Origin: Acidobacteriota bacterium
GTDB taxonomy: Bacteria; Acidobacteriota; Terriglobia; Acidiferrales; UBA7541
DNA: 64,000 nucleotides
Direction: 5' to 3'
NCBI GenBank assembly: GCA_003223215.1
Contig: QHYH01000096.1
Location: 62,001 to 126,000, forward strand
Numbering within the stretch: the stretch's first letter is position 1; the number at the start of each line of letters is the position of its first letter. The translations under genes and the position numbers were made by a program. Below are positions 36,698 through 45,852 of this stretch, piece after piece. Under the pieces are notes generated by a model. The model saw only the letters and a list, made by a program, of their open reading frames with translations, made no database searches and had not been told where the DNA came from.

Positions 36698-37291
36698 ATG
36701 ACTCGCTGTCTGGATTGCGGTTCACCGCGAACCGCGGATCAGTGTCCCTCTTGCGGGCTCACTTCCGCGGCCGCCGAGGTGATGTTTCGCCGCAGATTCC
36801 TGAAGCGCACTGGGATATTTCTTGCCGGGTCGCTGGCATTTCCCTACGTCAGCCAGATTTATCCGCCGCTCGATGTGGATCTCATGCTGGTCGTATTCGG
36901 CGTGATTTTCTTTGTCGCTTTGGCCATCGCCGTGATTCTCGACCGGCGCGCGCGCAGGCACCAAGAACTCGAAGTGCTGAAGCACGTGTATGCGGGCTTC
37001 ATCTTGTTGCCGTGGATTTTCGCGGCCTTTCTTTTTGTGAACGGCAGACTGGATTCCCCCAAAAACGTTGTGTATCACGCCGGGACCATTGCTGGATGCT
37101 ACAACATGCCGGGCATCGTGCGCGGGTCGCGGCGGCTAATCGTGAACTCCTGGCGCGAAGGGCAAAAATACGAGCGCCTCGCCGTCGATGCAGACGACTT
37201 TGACCGCTTTAAGCCCGGGGACCAGGTCAATGTCGGCGTCGAGCCGGGCGCGCTCTGGATTCCCTGGTATTACGGCATCTACCGTCGGTGA
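36698..37291 (+). CDS. Zinc-ribbon membrane protein of unknown function
   Basis: This 197-residue protein begins with a small zinc ribbon of two Cys pairs (CLDCGS at 4-9 and CPSCG near 16-20). Two or three membrane segments follow (about 38-55, 61-82, 100-116) and then a soluble C-terminal region (GSRRLIVNSWREGQKYERL, FKPGDQVNVGVEPG). The ATG at 36698 is preferred over a GTG at 36686 because it starts directly before the ribbon and follows GGGGA. No family name is recognised. Confidence 0.6.
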   Translation: MTRCLDCGSPRTADQCPSCGLTSAAAEVMFRRRFLKRTGIFLAGSLAFPYVSQIYPPLDVDLMLVVFGVIFFVALAIAVILDRRARRHQELEVLKHVYAGFILLPWIFAAFLFVNGRLDSPKNVVYHAGTIAGCYNMPGIVRGSRRLIVNSWREGQKYERLAVDADDFDRFKPGDQVNVGVEPGALWIPWYYGIYRR

Positions 37292-37336
37292 AAAGAGTTG
37301 TTCAATCCCCAAAAAGCCAAGACTTAAGACGGCTTG

Positions 37337-37783
37337 TCAGTACGCGGGCTGGCCGTTGGCCTTCAGCGGGATTTGTAGTTGCAGGACGTAGCCGTTCTTG
37401 CCAAGGCGAAACGACACTTGCTCCATGGGGCCGACGTCGCGCGCTTTCCAATCGGGAGTTTCAAGGGGTTCGCTGGGTTTCTCGGAAAGCGACCACTCGA
37501 CGTTGCCGCCAGCCGGCTTTACGGTCTGCGGATCGATTTCGTAGACCTCTTGGTCCTTCACGTTCACCAGCAAATAGCGCTTCCAAATTCGCACCAGCAA
37601 CAGCCCCTTTTTCTCCGTGTGATACATGCTCCAGGATTTCGGCGCCTCGTCATTGAATTTCACGATTGCGAATTCCACCGATTTCCAAGTGATTTTCTTC
37701 TCGCTCGGCTGCTGCGCCTGGACCGGACATGCCCAAGCCGCAAACACAATTCCAACAATGAAAGCTAATCCTAAGAACTTCAT
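37337..37783 (-). CDS. Small secreted protein of unknown function
   Basis: This 148-residue protein has a signal peptide (MKFLGLAFIVGIVFAAWACP to AQA) and a mostly beta mature part (KSWSMYHTEKKGLLLVRIWK, then RYLLVNVKDQEVYEIDP). The start at 37783 is fixed by the signal peptide and by a 4-base overlap with the stop of the chimeric gene upstream. The frame remains open far upstream through unrelated sequence, which I reject. No catalytic motif is seen. Confidence 0.65.
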   Translation of the reverse strand: MKFLGLAFIVGIVFAAWACPVQAQQPSEKKITWKSVEFAIVKFNDEAPKSWSMYHTEKKGLLLVRIWKRYLLVNVKDQEVYEIDPQTVKPAGGNVEWSLSEKPSEPLETPDWKARDVGPMEQVSFRLGKNGYVLQLQIPLKANGQPAY

Positions 37784-38160
37784 TCGCTTGATGCCGCCAT
37801 AAACCATAGGAAGACCATCAAAGACGAAAGTTCGCGCGCAGGCCACCGCAGCTTTCCTTTGGCGCCAATACTGACGAGAAGTCCGGCCAAGCCTGTTAAG
37901 AGACCCCAACGATAAAAACGCAAAAGCACTCGATCGTAAAAGGGAAATCCGCCGATGACTCTTGCGCCGAAGAAGTCGAGATACTTGTAGCCGTCGAGGT
38001 CCCAGAGGTACTGCATTTCGCCGCGGTCGGCGACCAGCGGCTGCTGGAAGTAATTGGCGACCGAAGGCCAGAGGTATTTCTTGTGCTTGGCGACGATTTC
38101 GTCGCCGCGCGCGCTGCGGGCGGGATTGGCAGCCAGAACAGAATGAGCGGGAGTGGTCAT
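37780..38160 (-). pseudogene. Chimera: aminotransferase N-terminus joined to a membrane protein C-terminus
   Basis: The first 70 residues are the N-terminus of a class III PLP aminotransferase: EIVAKHKKYLWPSVANYFQQ, then PLVADRGEMQYLWDLDGYKY and LDFFG. There the enzyme's sequence stops. The remaining 56 residues are a hydrophobic tail (FPFYDRVLLRFYRWGLLTGL, LRWPARELSSLMVFLWFMAA) unlike any aminotransferase. The PLP lysine region is entirely missing. The simplest reading is a deletion that joined two genes in frame. A functional product is unlikely. Confidence 0.65.
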
Positions 38161-38481
38161 GGACGAATCCTTGCGTAAATTGGATACGTCGAGTGTACGA
38201 CAGAGAGGAGGAAGTGGCGAGTGACGAGCGGCGAGAGAGGAGGCAAAGAAAGTAAAGGAGATAAAGGAGGTAGAAGATCGGACGCAGCACAAGAAACCGC
38301 ATGAATGGGACGGGAAAATGGAACAGTGAAAATGGAAAATGGGAGAAGCCCCCCGCGCGCCGCATTCACCAAAGCGGTTCTAAACGGGTTAGAAGCGGGT
38401 TTAGGAAGAAACGGGAGGGCGACGAGATGAGCTGACCTCATCTCCTTTCGATCTCCTCGGATTCGTCTTACTTGTGGGTAT

Positions 38482-38865
38482 CTGCCCACATCTTATGGAA
38501 ATTCGCAGCAACTGGACCTCACCATCCCAGCCAGTCTGCTGGTTAATCCTGGGCTGCTGCCTATCAGTGTCTTCGATGCCAGCTCAAACCAATTTTCGAC
38601 CGATTCCTTGACTTTCACTGTTACTTCCGCCGCCCCAACCAACGGTACACAGCTCAAGGCGATCGATCTAGCCGGCCTTGCAATGGCTTGGGATGCCAGC
38701 AGCGGACTGCTTTACGTGGGGACCGCGGATTACGATGGCGCCTATCCAAACTCGATCGTCGCGATAGATGGAAATACTGGGTCCGTGGTGAAGGTGCAGA
38801 CCGTGAGCCCTGATCCTGATTTAGTGAACGTGAGCGCGAATGGTCAGTATCTCTATGCAGCATAA
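38482..38865 (+). pseudogene. Fragment of a large extracellular Ig-like/beta-propeller protein
   Basis: The frame reads LPTSYGNSQQLDLTIPASLL, VSVFDASSNQF-like text, LTFTVTSAAPT, then AIDLAGLAMAWDASSGLLYV and DGNTGSVVKVQTVSPDPDL. This is the typical passage from an IPT/Ig-like domain into a YVTN-type propeller in acidobacterial secreted proteins. It lacks a start and signal peptide, and stops after one propeller blade. It is an internal fragment of a much longer gene. The bases between 38161 and 38481 show no gene. Confidence 0.5.
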
Positions 38866-38947
38866 GTAGAAGGAACGGCAGGATTGTTCCGTGCGCCCGT
38901 CTGCGACTGGTAGCGTGATTATGGGCTACCGAGTTGCGGTGCTCTCC

Positions 38948-39661
38948 TTATGCGAACATGGCGAGGGCGGGTTTCTCCCGCTTAGAGACGAAGGACGCGG
39001 TGAGAAATTTCATGAAGGGAGCCATAACGCGGAAGCGGTCGACGATACCTTTGTAGAGCCCGGGCGAAGTGGCGAGGCGCGGCGAAAGTTCCTTGTACAG
39101 AATGTAGTATTTGTAGCGGAGCAAGCCGGCGGCGGGATGATCGGCAGGGAAGCCGCGAGGGACGCGCGAGAGCTGCTCGCCTTCCAAAGCGCCAAGGAGC
39201 TTGCGAACCGGCGGCGCGGCGAGGATGCGGCGGAACTCTTCGTGGCGCTCGGCGATGTGCTGGCGGATGGCGAGCAATTGCGGCGGCTCGGGCATGTACA
39301 CGCCGCCACCGACGGCAACCGACTTGTGCGAGATGGCGACGTAGTAGCCGCCCTGGCCATGGCTCATGCTTCCATGCCGATGAAACGTGGCGGCGATTTG
39401 CTCTTTGTAAGGTTTTTTGTCCTTGCTGAAGCGAACGTCGCGGTAAATGCGAAAGATGGCCTTGTCCGGATCGGTTTCGTACTCGGGAGCGAAATCGTGC
39501 AAGGCGGCATTCAAGGCGTCGACTAATTGGCGCATGGGCTCTTTGACTTTCTTTTCGAAGAGCGGCTTGCGAGGCAAGAACCATTCGCGGCGGTTGTTGC
39601 GCGAGAGTCCACGAAAAAATTGAAGGGCTTCCGGTGGAAAGCCGCGGAACGGCGAGCTCAT
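38948..39661 (-). CDS. DUF2461 family protein
   Basis: This 237-residue protein matches the DUF2461 (TIGR02453) family: FRGFPPEALQFFRGLSRNNR, REWFLPRKPLFE, FRIYRDVRFSKDKKPYKEQI and GGYYVAISHKSVAVGGG. The biochemical role is not established, and the protein is cytoplasmic. The start overlaps the stop of the VanZ-type gene by 4 bases, so they form a coupled pair. The length is normal for the family. Confidence 0.85.
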   Translation of the reverse strand: MSSPFRGFPPEALQFFRGLSRNNRREWFLPRKPLFEKKVKEPMRQLVDALNAALHDFAPEYETDPDKAIFRIYRDVRFSKDKKPYKEQIAATFHRHGSMSHGQGGYYVAISHKSVAVGGGVYMPEPPQLLAIRQHIAERHEEFRRILAAPPVRKLLGALEGEQLSRVPRGFPADHPAAGLLRYKYYILYKELSPRLATSPGLYKGIVDRFRVMAPFMKFLTASFVSKREKPALAMFA

Positions 39662-40788
39662 GAGGCGACTCCTTGACCGGTTTCTTTCTTAAACCTGGCA
39701 ACAAGAGATTGAACGGGCTGCCACGTCCACAACATCACTCCAACGCCAGTTCCGAGCGTATTCGTGATGATATCCGTCATCCCCGACCTCCTGGTGATCA
39801 GATATTCCTGGAGGATTTCGATGGTGAGGCTGAGCAATCCGCCCAATATGACGGTGGAGAGTGCGGCTCGATCCCATCGGCGATTCCAGGTTAGGTAGCC
39901 GAAGTGGAAGAATCCAAAGGGCACGAATCCTGCAATGTTGATAAGCAGATCCGAAGCGTAGCTTAGATCGGGCGAAAACTCTTCCCAGGGCGGCGTCAGC
40001 ATTTTCTTGCGGGGAACCCGAAAAATGCGCGGGATGTACAGGTCAGGCGAGGATGCGACACGATTGTGAACGACGCTGCCTGCGCGCTCGGAAAAGGAAT
40101 AGAAGGCGAGCGGGTGATCGTTCGCAAGACTTTCGGGCGGGGCATTGTGAGTCCACATCGCGAAGTGTTGCGAGACCTGTTCGGGGGTGAGTTCCTGTCC
40201 GTAGATCGCGAGTCCCAGCAGCTTTCCGGGCCAACTGCGCGGCGAGGTAAGCGTGCCTCCCAAAATGAGTTCCCCCGAGAAATCCTTGCAGGACAAGCCG
40301 AAGCCGGGAAAGACTTTCTTCACTGAAGCGCCATCCTTGTAGGCCAAAATATCTTTTGGCCCTCTTGTGATGGTGAAGAACGTCGGCTGATCCTGACGCA
40401 AAGAATATTCAACATCGGCGGACAAGGTTTGCAGATGGTTCTCCCGATCGCGGGCATCTCGCCTTAGAAGCAGAATATCCAGGCTTTGCCTTACCCGGAA
40501 TTGCAGCGGATTGTCCGGGGCGGTAAACAAAAGAATGGTCGCAGGGCCTTTCAGGGACCCGCCATCGGGCTGTAGCCACAACTCGAGGCTGCAAAACGAA
40601 TCTTCCTTTGAGTCGGGGACCTCGAGATTTCGTGAACTGTACACCCTGGCCCTATCGCCAAACTGGAGGCCGTTTGAATTTTTCAGCCAAGCCACATCAT
40701 TTCTCGGGAAGAAGTTAAAGGGCCAAAGTCCGGCAATGAGCATGCCGCATAGCACTAAGAGGCTGACGGCACCGAGGATTTTCTTCAT
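39658..40788 (-). CDS. VanZ-family membrane protein with LamG-like domain
   Basis: This is a 376-residue protein. A signal/anchor helix (4-24) is followed by a concanavalin/LamG-like beta domain (about 35-225; SLELWLQPDGG, FTITRGPKDILAYKDG, LLGLAIYGQELTPEQVSQHF). A VanZ-like C-terminal membrane region (about 275-360) carries ASDLLINIAGFVPFGFFHFG and the EILQEYLITRRSGMTDIITN signature. VanZ relatives are small integral membrane proteins of uncertain role, linked by name to teicoplanin resistance. The LamG-VanZ combination suggests a surface glycan-binding role (inference). The 287 bases upstream form a divergent promoter region. Confidence 0.8.
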   Translation of the reverse strand: MKKILGAVSLLVLCGMLIAGLWPFNFFPRNDVAWLKNSNGLQFGDRARVYSSRNLEVPDSKEDSFCSLELWLQPDGGSLKGPATILLFTAPDNPLQFRVRQSLDILLLRRDARDRENHLQTLSADVEYSLRQDQPTFFTITRGPKDILAYKDGASVKKVFPGFGLSCKDFSGELILGGTLTSPRSWPGKLLGLAIYGQELTPEQVSQHFAMWTHNAPPESLANDHPLAFYSFSERAGSVVHNRVASSPDLYIPRIFRVPRKKMLTPPWEEFSPDLSYASDLLINIAGFVPFGFFHFGYLTWNRRWDRAALSTVILGGLLSLTIEILQEYLITRRSGMTDIITNTLGTGVGVMLWTWQPVQSLVARFKKETGQGVAS

Positions 40789-41075
40789 TCTGCTAGGGTT
40801 TCTCAGCCGGTCTGGGTTGATGTTGAACGCCCTAGGTATTACCTCATCTATAGTCTACAGGAATCGCGTAACACGATTCGTGCTTGTATTTATCGTTGCC
40901 AACGTACCTAAATCAGGGTTAGCCGTTTATCGTACATCCCGCACGGGAGTAACGGCATCCGTAGAGACAGGTTGGTTCAATCGAGTGGCAAGTTCGCGGT
41001 TCGAGTGGCAACCTACTGGGTTCAACTCACCAGCAGAACCATCAAGCACATGGATGAGGGCATGAGGAGGGTCCT

Positions 41076-41981
41076 ATGCGAGTGAGAACGGCCAAGCTGG
41101 CCGGCAGCGCCGCAGTCCTAACGGTCGTTTCTTTGCTCGCTCCCTGTCTGCGAGCGCAGGAGAGCGAGGCCACGCTGTCAGGCAAAGTCACGGACTCGTC
41201 GGGAGCCGTGGCCAACGCAAAGGTTTCGGTAAGGAATTTGGCTACGAGCCAGTCGATGGAGGCGCAGACCGATGCGGCGGGAACGTACAGCTTGGCAAAG
41301 CTGGCTCCGGGCGAATATGAAGTTACGGTTTCGGCCGAAGGCCTTGCGCCCAAAAAAGAGAACGTCATTCTGGCGGCAGGAGCTTCGCTGACCTTCAATG
41401 CAGAGCTGTCGCTGCTGCCTTCAGCTCCTCAAGCGCAACCGCAAACTCCTGCGAATAACGCTCCCAATGCGCCACCCGGCAACAAGGCTCCCTCTCTCGG
41501 GGACCTGGGCTTTTCTCCCGCCGACACCAAAAGCAATCCCAAGGAACAGGCGCTGCTGGATAAACGGACGCACATGCTGAAAATCCATCAGCGCTTGGGC
41601 TTGATTACAACGATCCCCATGATCGCTTCGGTGGCCACGTCGATTAATGCAGGCGGCAGGAACACCAGCAACACGGACCGCACCGTGCACATGATTCTGG
41701 GTTCCGCCACCGCGGGTTTATACTTTACGACCGCCTACTTTGCGATCCGCGCGCCGCGTGTGGAGGGAGCAAAGTCCCGCGGACCGATTCGCTTTCACAA
41801 AGCCATGGCATGGATTCACGGGCCAGGCATGATTCTCACACCCATTCTGGGAGCGTTGGCGTATTCGCAGAAGAACAACGGGGAAAGAGTCCACGGCATC
41901 GCCAAAGCGCACGGGCCGGTGGCTATCGTGACGGCGGGGGCTTTTGGAGCCGCGCTGCTGTCGGTATCGCTGAAGTTCTGA
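41076..41981 (+). CDS. Carboxypeptidase-regulatory domain fused to b561-type membrane domain
   Basis: This 301-residue protein has a signal peptide (1-29) and a carboxypeptidase-regulatory (CNA-B-like) beta domain (about 33-112; GKVTDSSGAVANAKVSVRNL, AGTYSLAKLAPGEYEV). A Pro/Ala linker leads to a four-helix region with histidines placed like cytochrome b561 haem ligands (LKIHQRLG, TVHMILGS, RFHKAMAWIHGPG, VHGIAKAHGPV). A YceI-family gene follows after 8 bases, and yceI-b561 pairs are known in other bacteria. Haem binding and electron transfer are inferred. GGAGGG lies before the ATG. Confidence 0.65.
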   Translation: MRVRTAKLAGSAAVLTVVSLLAPCLRAQESEATLSGKVTDSSGAVANAKVSVRNLATSQSMEAQTDAAGTYSLAKLAPGEYEVTVSAEGLAPKKENVILAAGASLTFNAELSLLPSAPQAQPQTPANNAPNAPPGNKAPSLGDLGFSPADTKSNPKEQALLDKRTHMLKIHQRLGLITTIPMIASVATSINAGGRNTSNTDRTVHMILGSATAGLYFTTAYFAIRAPRVEGAKSRGPIRFHKAMAWIHGPGMILTPILGALAYSQKNNGERVHGIAKAHGPVAIVTAGAFGAALLSVSLKF

Positions 41982-41989
41982 AGGTTTCC

Positions 41990-42568
41990 ATGAACGGCAA
42001 ATTTATGAATGCAAATCGGAGTGCGAAACCATTAGCGTGCATCTTCGCTTTGCTGCTTTTGATGCTGCCGCAATGTGCGTACGCTGCGGATGAAGAATGG
42101 GTGCTTGACCAATCCACGCTGACCTACCACGTTTCTCATCCCCTTCATCAAACGGAAGGCGTGAGCCACGCCACCAGAGGCAAAGGCGTTTGTCACGAAG
42201 GGCAGTGTGATTTCCTGATTGCGGTGCCGGTGAAGTCGTTCGATTCAGGTGACAGCAACCGCGATCTGCACATGCTTCAGGTCACGAAAGGCGCGGAGTT
42301 TCCCATGGTCACCGTGCGCACGCGATTGCCGGAAAGCGACTCGAAGTCGGCGACCATCTACGCCGATCTGGAGATCCAATTCGCGGGCCAGACGGCGCAT
42401 TACAAACAGGTGCCCTTCCAACTGACGGTCGAGGGAAGCAAAAGCAAAATCACGGGAACGATTCCGGCTACGCTATCTGATTTCAAGATCGAGCCTCCGA
42501 CGCTTTTGACGCTGCCGGTAAAGAATGAACTCCCGATTCGTGTGGAAATGACCTGGCATCGCCAGTGA
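41990..42568 (+). CDS. YceI-family periplasmic protein
   Basis: This 192-residue secreted protein has a signal peptide (about 1-32, ending ALLLLMLPQCAYAA) and a YceI-like lipocalin fold: WVLDQSTLTYHVSHPLHQTE, then FDSGDSNRDLHML and the closing PIRVEMTWH. Family members bind polyisoprenoid or amide-type lipids. The start at 41990 gives a clean signal peptide. A longer frame back to 41810 lies inside the upstream gene. It forms an operon with the b561-like gene, so a shared role in membrane redox or lipid-carrier handling is plausible. Confidence 0.75.
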   Translation: MNGKFMNANRSAKPLACIFALLLLMLPQCAYAADEEWVLDQSTLTYHVSHPLHQTEGVSHATRGKGVCHEGQCDFLIAVPVKSFDSGDSNRDLHMLQVTKGAEFPMVTVRTRLPESDSKSATIYADLEIQFAGQTAHYKQVPFQLTVEGSKSKITGTIPATLSDFKIEPPTLLTLPVKNELPIRVEMTWHRQ

Positions 42569-42603
42569 GCGCGCCGTTTTGACTACGAACTAATTGCTTC
42601 TGT

Positions 42604-43305
42604 CTAGCCGGTAATCTGGGCGGCTGCAGTCGGGCGGGTGCAATTGATCCAGACTTCGGCGGCGATGGTTTGCAGGGTAAAGCCGATCCAGAACGCGGTG
42701 CCGAAGAATTGATGCAGGTCCGGAGCATGCCCGCGAATCACGGCGGCGGCGAAAAAGGTTCCCATGATCGGGCGGATGGTGGCGACAGCGAGCCCGATGG
42801 CGTAGCCGCGAATCATCCACTCGCGATGTTGCGCAAATTCGCGCCGCAGCGCGTGCCAAAGCGCCTTCGCAAGCGAAATCAAGAAGAAACTCCCGAACAG
42901 CGCAATGGCGGCCTTTTCATCGATGCCCCCGATGGTTTTTCCAAAGGCCAATCTCAATCCAGTGATTCCCACGACGGCGCTGGCGACGAGAAAGACTCGT
43001 CCCGACCAGCGGTGAACCTGCGGAGAGCGCGAGCGCAAGCCGCGCACGAATTGCAGCGGGCCCAGCACCATGAAGAGCATCGCGGGCAGGATGTGCGTCA
43101 ACACCAGCGCGCGTTCGCCCGCGAAATGCGCGTCCAAGTCGGCCGCTGGATTCCTCGACGAGCTCAGAGCGCCGGGTTTCAGCAGAACGATGGTTCGCCG
43201 CGTGGCGACCGCGTGCCCGATCAAAGCGAGAAAAATGACCGCGGTCCAAAGGAATCGCACGAACGGGCGATTCGGCTTCTTGGCTTGCGAAGTAGCCTGT
43301 GACAC
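42604..43305 (-). CDS. DUF2306 membrane protein
   Basis: This 233-residue protein has about six membrane helices and the DUF2306 pattern: LVLTHILPAMLFMVLGPLQF, RSPQVHRWSGRVFLVAS, QHREWMIRGYAIGLA. The conserved His and Arg residues at helix ends (H-RWSGR, HREWMIR) are present. The function is not known. The gene stands alone between convergent yceI and the divergent lipase gene. Confidence 0.8.
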   Translation of the reverse strand: MSQATSQAKKPNRPFVRFLWTAVIFLALIGHAVATRRTIVLLKPGALSSSRNPAADLDAHFAGERALVLTHILPAMLFMVLGPLQFVRGLRSRSPQVHRWSGRVFLVASAVVGITGLRLAFGKTIGGIDEKAAIALFGSFFLISLAKALWHALRREFAQHREWMIRGYAIGLAVATIRPIMGTFFAAAVIRGHAPDLHQFFGTAFWIGFTLQTIAAEVWINCTRPTAAAQITG

Positions 43306-43459
43306 TGCCCGCGTTGCCTCCTCTTAGGCATACGCAAGCGCATGGCGATTTATAACCGCCTCGGGTTTTCTCTGGAATGTCCTTGACTGCGCCTAAAGCC
43401 AGGAATTTATGTTACTCTTCGTCCATTATTTCCGCCGATACCAGTTACTAGGAGTCCCG

Positions 43460-44383
43460 ATGGGCAGACCACTCGACAAGAAGGAAGCTGTCCTCTACGG
43501 GCAGTTTGTCCATGCGGCGTACAACATGTTCAAACGCGATCCCACGCAACTGCGCCCGCAACCCGCGACCGGCGACATTCCGGATCCGTACGAGCTAGTG
43601 GCTTGGCTCAACATGTCGGATTATTTTTTCTGGTGGCGCGAGAAACCCAAGTTCTACGGATTCATCGCGTGGCACCGGGAACAGAAGCACAATTTTGTAC
43701 TCGCCATCCGCGGGACGGAAGGCGTGGTGGAGTGGCTGGACGATTTCATGGCGCGTTTGGTGCGTTTCCGCGAGGTTCCGAACACGGGGCGAGTGGAGAA
43801 CGGCTACGCGGGGATTTACAGCACGCTGAAAGTGGTCAACCGCTACGGGGCCGCCGACCGGGAGGCTGTCGCCAAGGCCGCTCCCACACCGACACCGGCG
43901 CCCAAGGAAATCCAGAAAACCTTCGGCGAGCAATTGGAGGACCTCGCTGACAGCCTGGAAGAGCCTGCCGTGCAGGAACAGATTCGAACGGCTAAGGGAC
44001 GGCCGCCAAGGCGGTCGTTTGTCGTGACCGGGCACAGCCTGGGGTCCGCGCTGGCCACGTTGTTTGTTATGAAGAACAAAGGGAAAAACAGGTTCGACAT
44101 TACAACCGCCTGCACGTTTGCGTCGCCGCGCGTGGGGGAGACGGAGTTCGCAGAGCAATTCAATCAATTGGCGCTGACCTCGTGGCGCATCGTGAATACG
44201 CAGGATGTCGTGCCGAAGCTTCCCCTGCGTCTGCCATTTTTCGATTATCGGCATGTCGCGACGCCGTACGAGTTTTCCTCCGAGGGAGTCGTCAAACGGA
44301 AGATAGGCTGCTGGCACTCCATGGAAACTTACCTACATTGGCTCGACCCGAAGATTGACGTGGACCCTGAATGCAAACCGTAA
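43460..44383 (+). CDS. Class 3 lipase family protein
   Basis: This is a 307-residue alpha/beta hydrolase of the fungal-type (class 3) lipase family. The nucleophile elbow is GHSLG (191-195, S193). The likely Asp is D248 in NTQDVVPKLP, and the likely His is H285 in CWHSMETYLHWL. NFVLAIRGTEGVVEWLDDF is the conserved oxyanion-side strand. There is no signal peptide from the MGRPLDKK start, which has TAGGAG 5 bases upstream. An earlier ATG at 43409 lacks an SD. A charged Pro-rich loop (about 140-180) is inserted before the elbow. The substrate is probably an acylglycerol or other ester. Confidence 0.85.
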   Translation: MGRPLDKKEAVLYGQFVHAAYNMFKRDPTQLRPQPATGDIPDPYELVAWLNMSDYFFWWREKPKFYGFIAWHREQKHNFVLAIRGTEGVVEWLDDFMARLVRFREVPNTGRVENGYAGIYSTLKVVNRYGAADREAVAKAAPTPTPAPKEIQKTFGEQLEDLADSLEEPAVQEQIRTAKGRPPRRSFVVTGHSLGSALATLFVMKNKGKNRFDITTACTFASPRVGETEFAEQFNQLALTSWRIVNTQDVVPKLPLRLPFFDYRHVATPYEFSSEGVVKRKIGCWHSMETYLHWLDPKIDVDPECKP

Positions 44384-44592
44384 GCGTTCTGACAGTTGTG
44401 CCAAAGCAAAGCCGCGAAAGGGTCCCACGAAAACCGCGAGGCAAGAAGCAACCAAACTTGCTTCCCGCATGAGGGGTTCACCTCAACTCGAGGCAGAAAT
44501 CCACCGGATTGAAATTAGGGTCCGCCTTAAGTAAGGCTCTGGGATTACTCCGCGTGGAAGGACCCATTCCGCCGCGCAACTAGGAGTCGACC

Positions 44593-45414
44593 ATGCAGTA
44601 CGCCCGAATCACTACGAAATGCCTACTTTTTGTCTTTACTGCGGCATCCTCAGCCGTAGCTCAAACCGCCCCGGAACAACCTGATGCCCTCGACTTGCTC
44701 AAGAGCGTCGAATTAACCTACGGCGCGATCATAAACACCACGGCGATGAATGGTTCCGACGCTCAAAGTAAAGCGAACGTGGAACAGTCCGTGACCGTCA
44801 CCGCCGATTCCACGGGAAAGTTCCGCATGGAAAGCACCGATGTCATGGGCATGGTCGCGGTCTATGACGGCAACACCATGTGGAGGTACATGCCTGCAGC
44901 GAATGCCTACTGGAAACTTCCCCTCAATGGCGCATCTCGATCTGCCGAAGCCAGGGCGAGTGGAATGTCTGGCGGCGCCAATCCGCTGCAGGAGTACAAA
45001 AACATCACCAGGGGTGTAAAGGGGGCCAAGATCCTCGGCAGCGAGAAAGTCCACGCCAGCGATACGGATGCGGACTGCTGGGTGGTTTCTTTGGAATACG
45101 GACCTTTGGGAAGCGAGGCAAGCGCTCCCACGCAGGCGGCGGGTTTTGCGTTCAGCGATTTCGCTCACACCGAAACCCTCTGGGTGGACAAGAACCGTTA
45201 CCTGGTGTATCGAGAGGATTCCACCACAAAAATGACCATGCCGAACACAAACACTCCAATAAATATGACGCAGACAAGCAGGGTGGAAACCTTCACCGTG
45301 AATGAACCTGTTTCACCGGATGTGTTCACCTTCACGCCGCCGCCGGGGGCGAGAGAAATAGACGAATCCAAATTCCTGCGCAAGACCGCCGAAGTGCCAC
45401 AAAAGAAAAACTAA
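44593..45414 (+). CDS. Secreted LolA-like/outer membrane lipoprotein-sorting protein
   Basis: This is a 273-residue periplasmic protein with a signal peptide ending AVAQ (about residue 24) and a LolA/LolB-like half-barrel (KFRMESTDVMGMVAVYDGNT, MWRYMPAANAYWKLPL, TETLWVDKNRYLVYREDS, FTVNEPVSPDVFTFTPPPGA). The last phrase is typical of acidobacterial LolA-like proteins. A TAGGAG SD precedes it. A single gene without a sorting partner nearby suggests a general lipid- or lipoprotein-binding role. Assignment to the superfamily is moderate. Confidence 0.65.
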   Translation: MQYARITTKCLLFVFTAASSAVAQTAPEQPDALDLLKSVELTYGAIINTTAMNGSDAQSKANVEQSVTVTADSTGKFRMESTDVMGMVAVYDGNTMWRYMPAANAYWKLPLNGASRSAEARASGMSGGANPLQEYKNITRGVKGAKILGSEKVHASDTDADCWVVSLEYGPLGSEASAPTQAAGFAFSDFAHTETLWVDKNRYLVYREDSTTKMTMPNTNTPINMTQTSRVETFTVNEPVSPDVFTFTPPPGAREIDESKFLRKTAEVPQKKN

Positions 45415-45852
45415 TCAACCAAATAGAAGGGCGGACCGCGAAGAGCGGCCCCCAATAGGCGCCAACGGAATTAAAACCATCCAAGGTTTTGCCGGACGCG
45501 GTGGTGTGCGTGAAAGAGGTCTGGTTGGCGGGTTTACCACAACCGGACCTGCTGCACTGTCCTCACTGACCCACCGGAGGATTCGTGGGATCCGAGCTGA
45601 TGGGATCGTCATCCAGGTTCGAGAAGACAGTGGCACCGTGTGGCCGCGGGGGAATGATGCAATTTTGCGTGCAGGGGCCGCGCGGAGATTTCTTCTTAAG
45701 GCGCGGTGCTGACCGTGTCAAGGGGTTCTTGTGTGAAAAATTTGCATGGAACGCGGGAACAGGACAACCGCTGGCCGTTTCTTGGACTTCGTGCCAGTTT
45801 TCCCGCAAATAACACAACGATATATTGAGACTACGCAAGCAAAGGTGCAGCC
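45415..45852. other. 438 bases without a supported gene
   Basis: Short open frames exist on both strands (for example 45506-45712 and 45585-45812 on plus), but none has an SD, a recognisable family or a normal composition. No clear terminator or repeat was seen. An AAGGTG site near its end serves the next gene. Confidence 0.5.
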
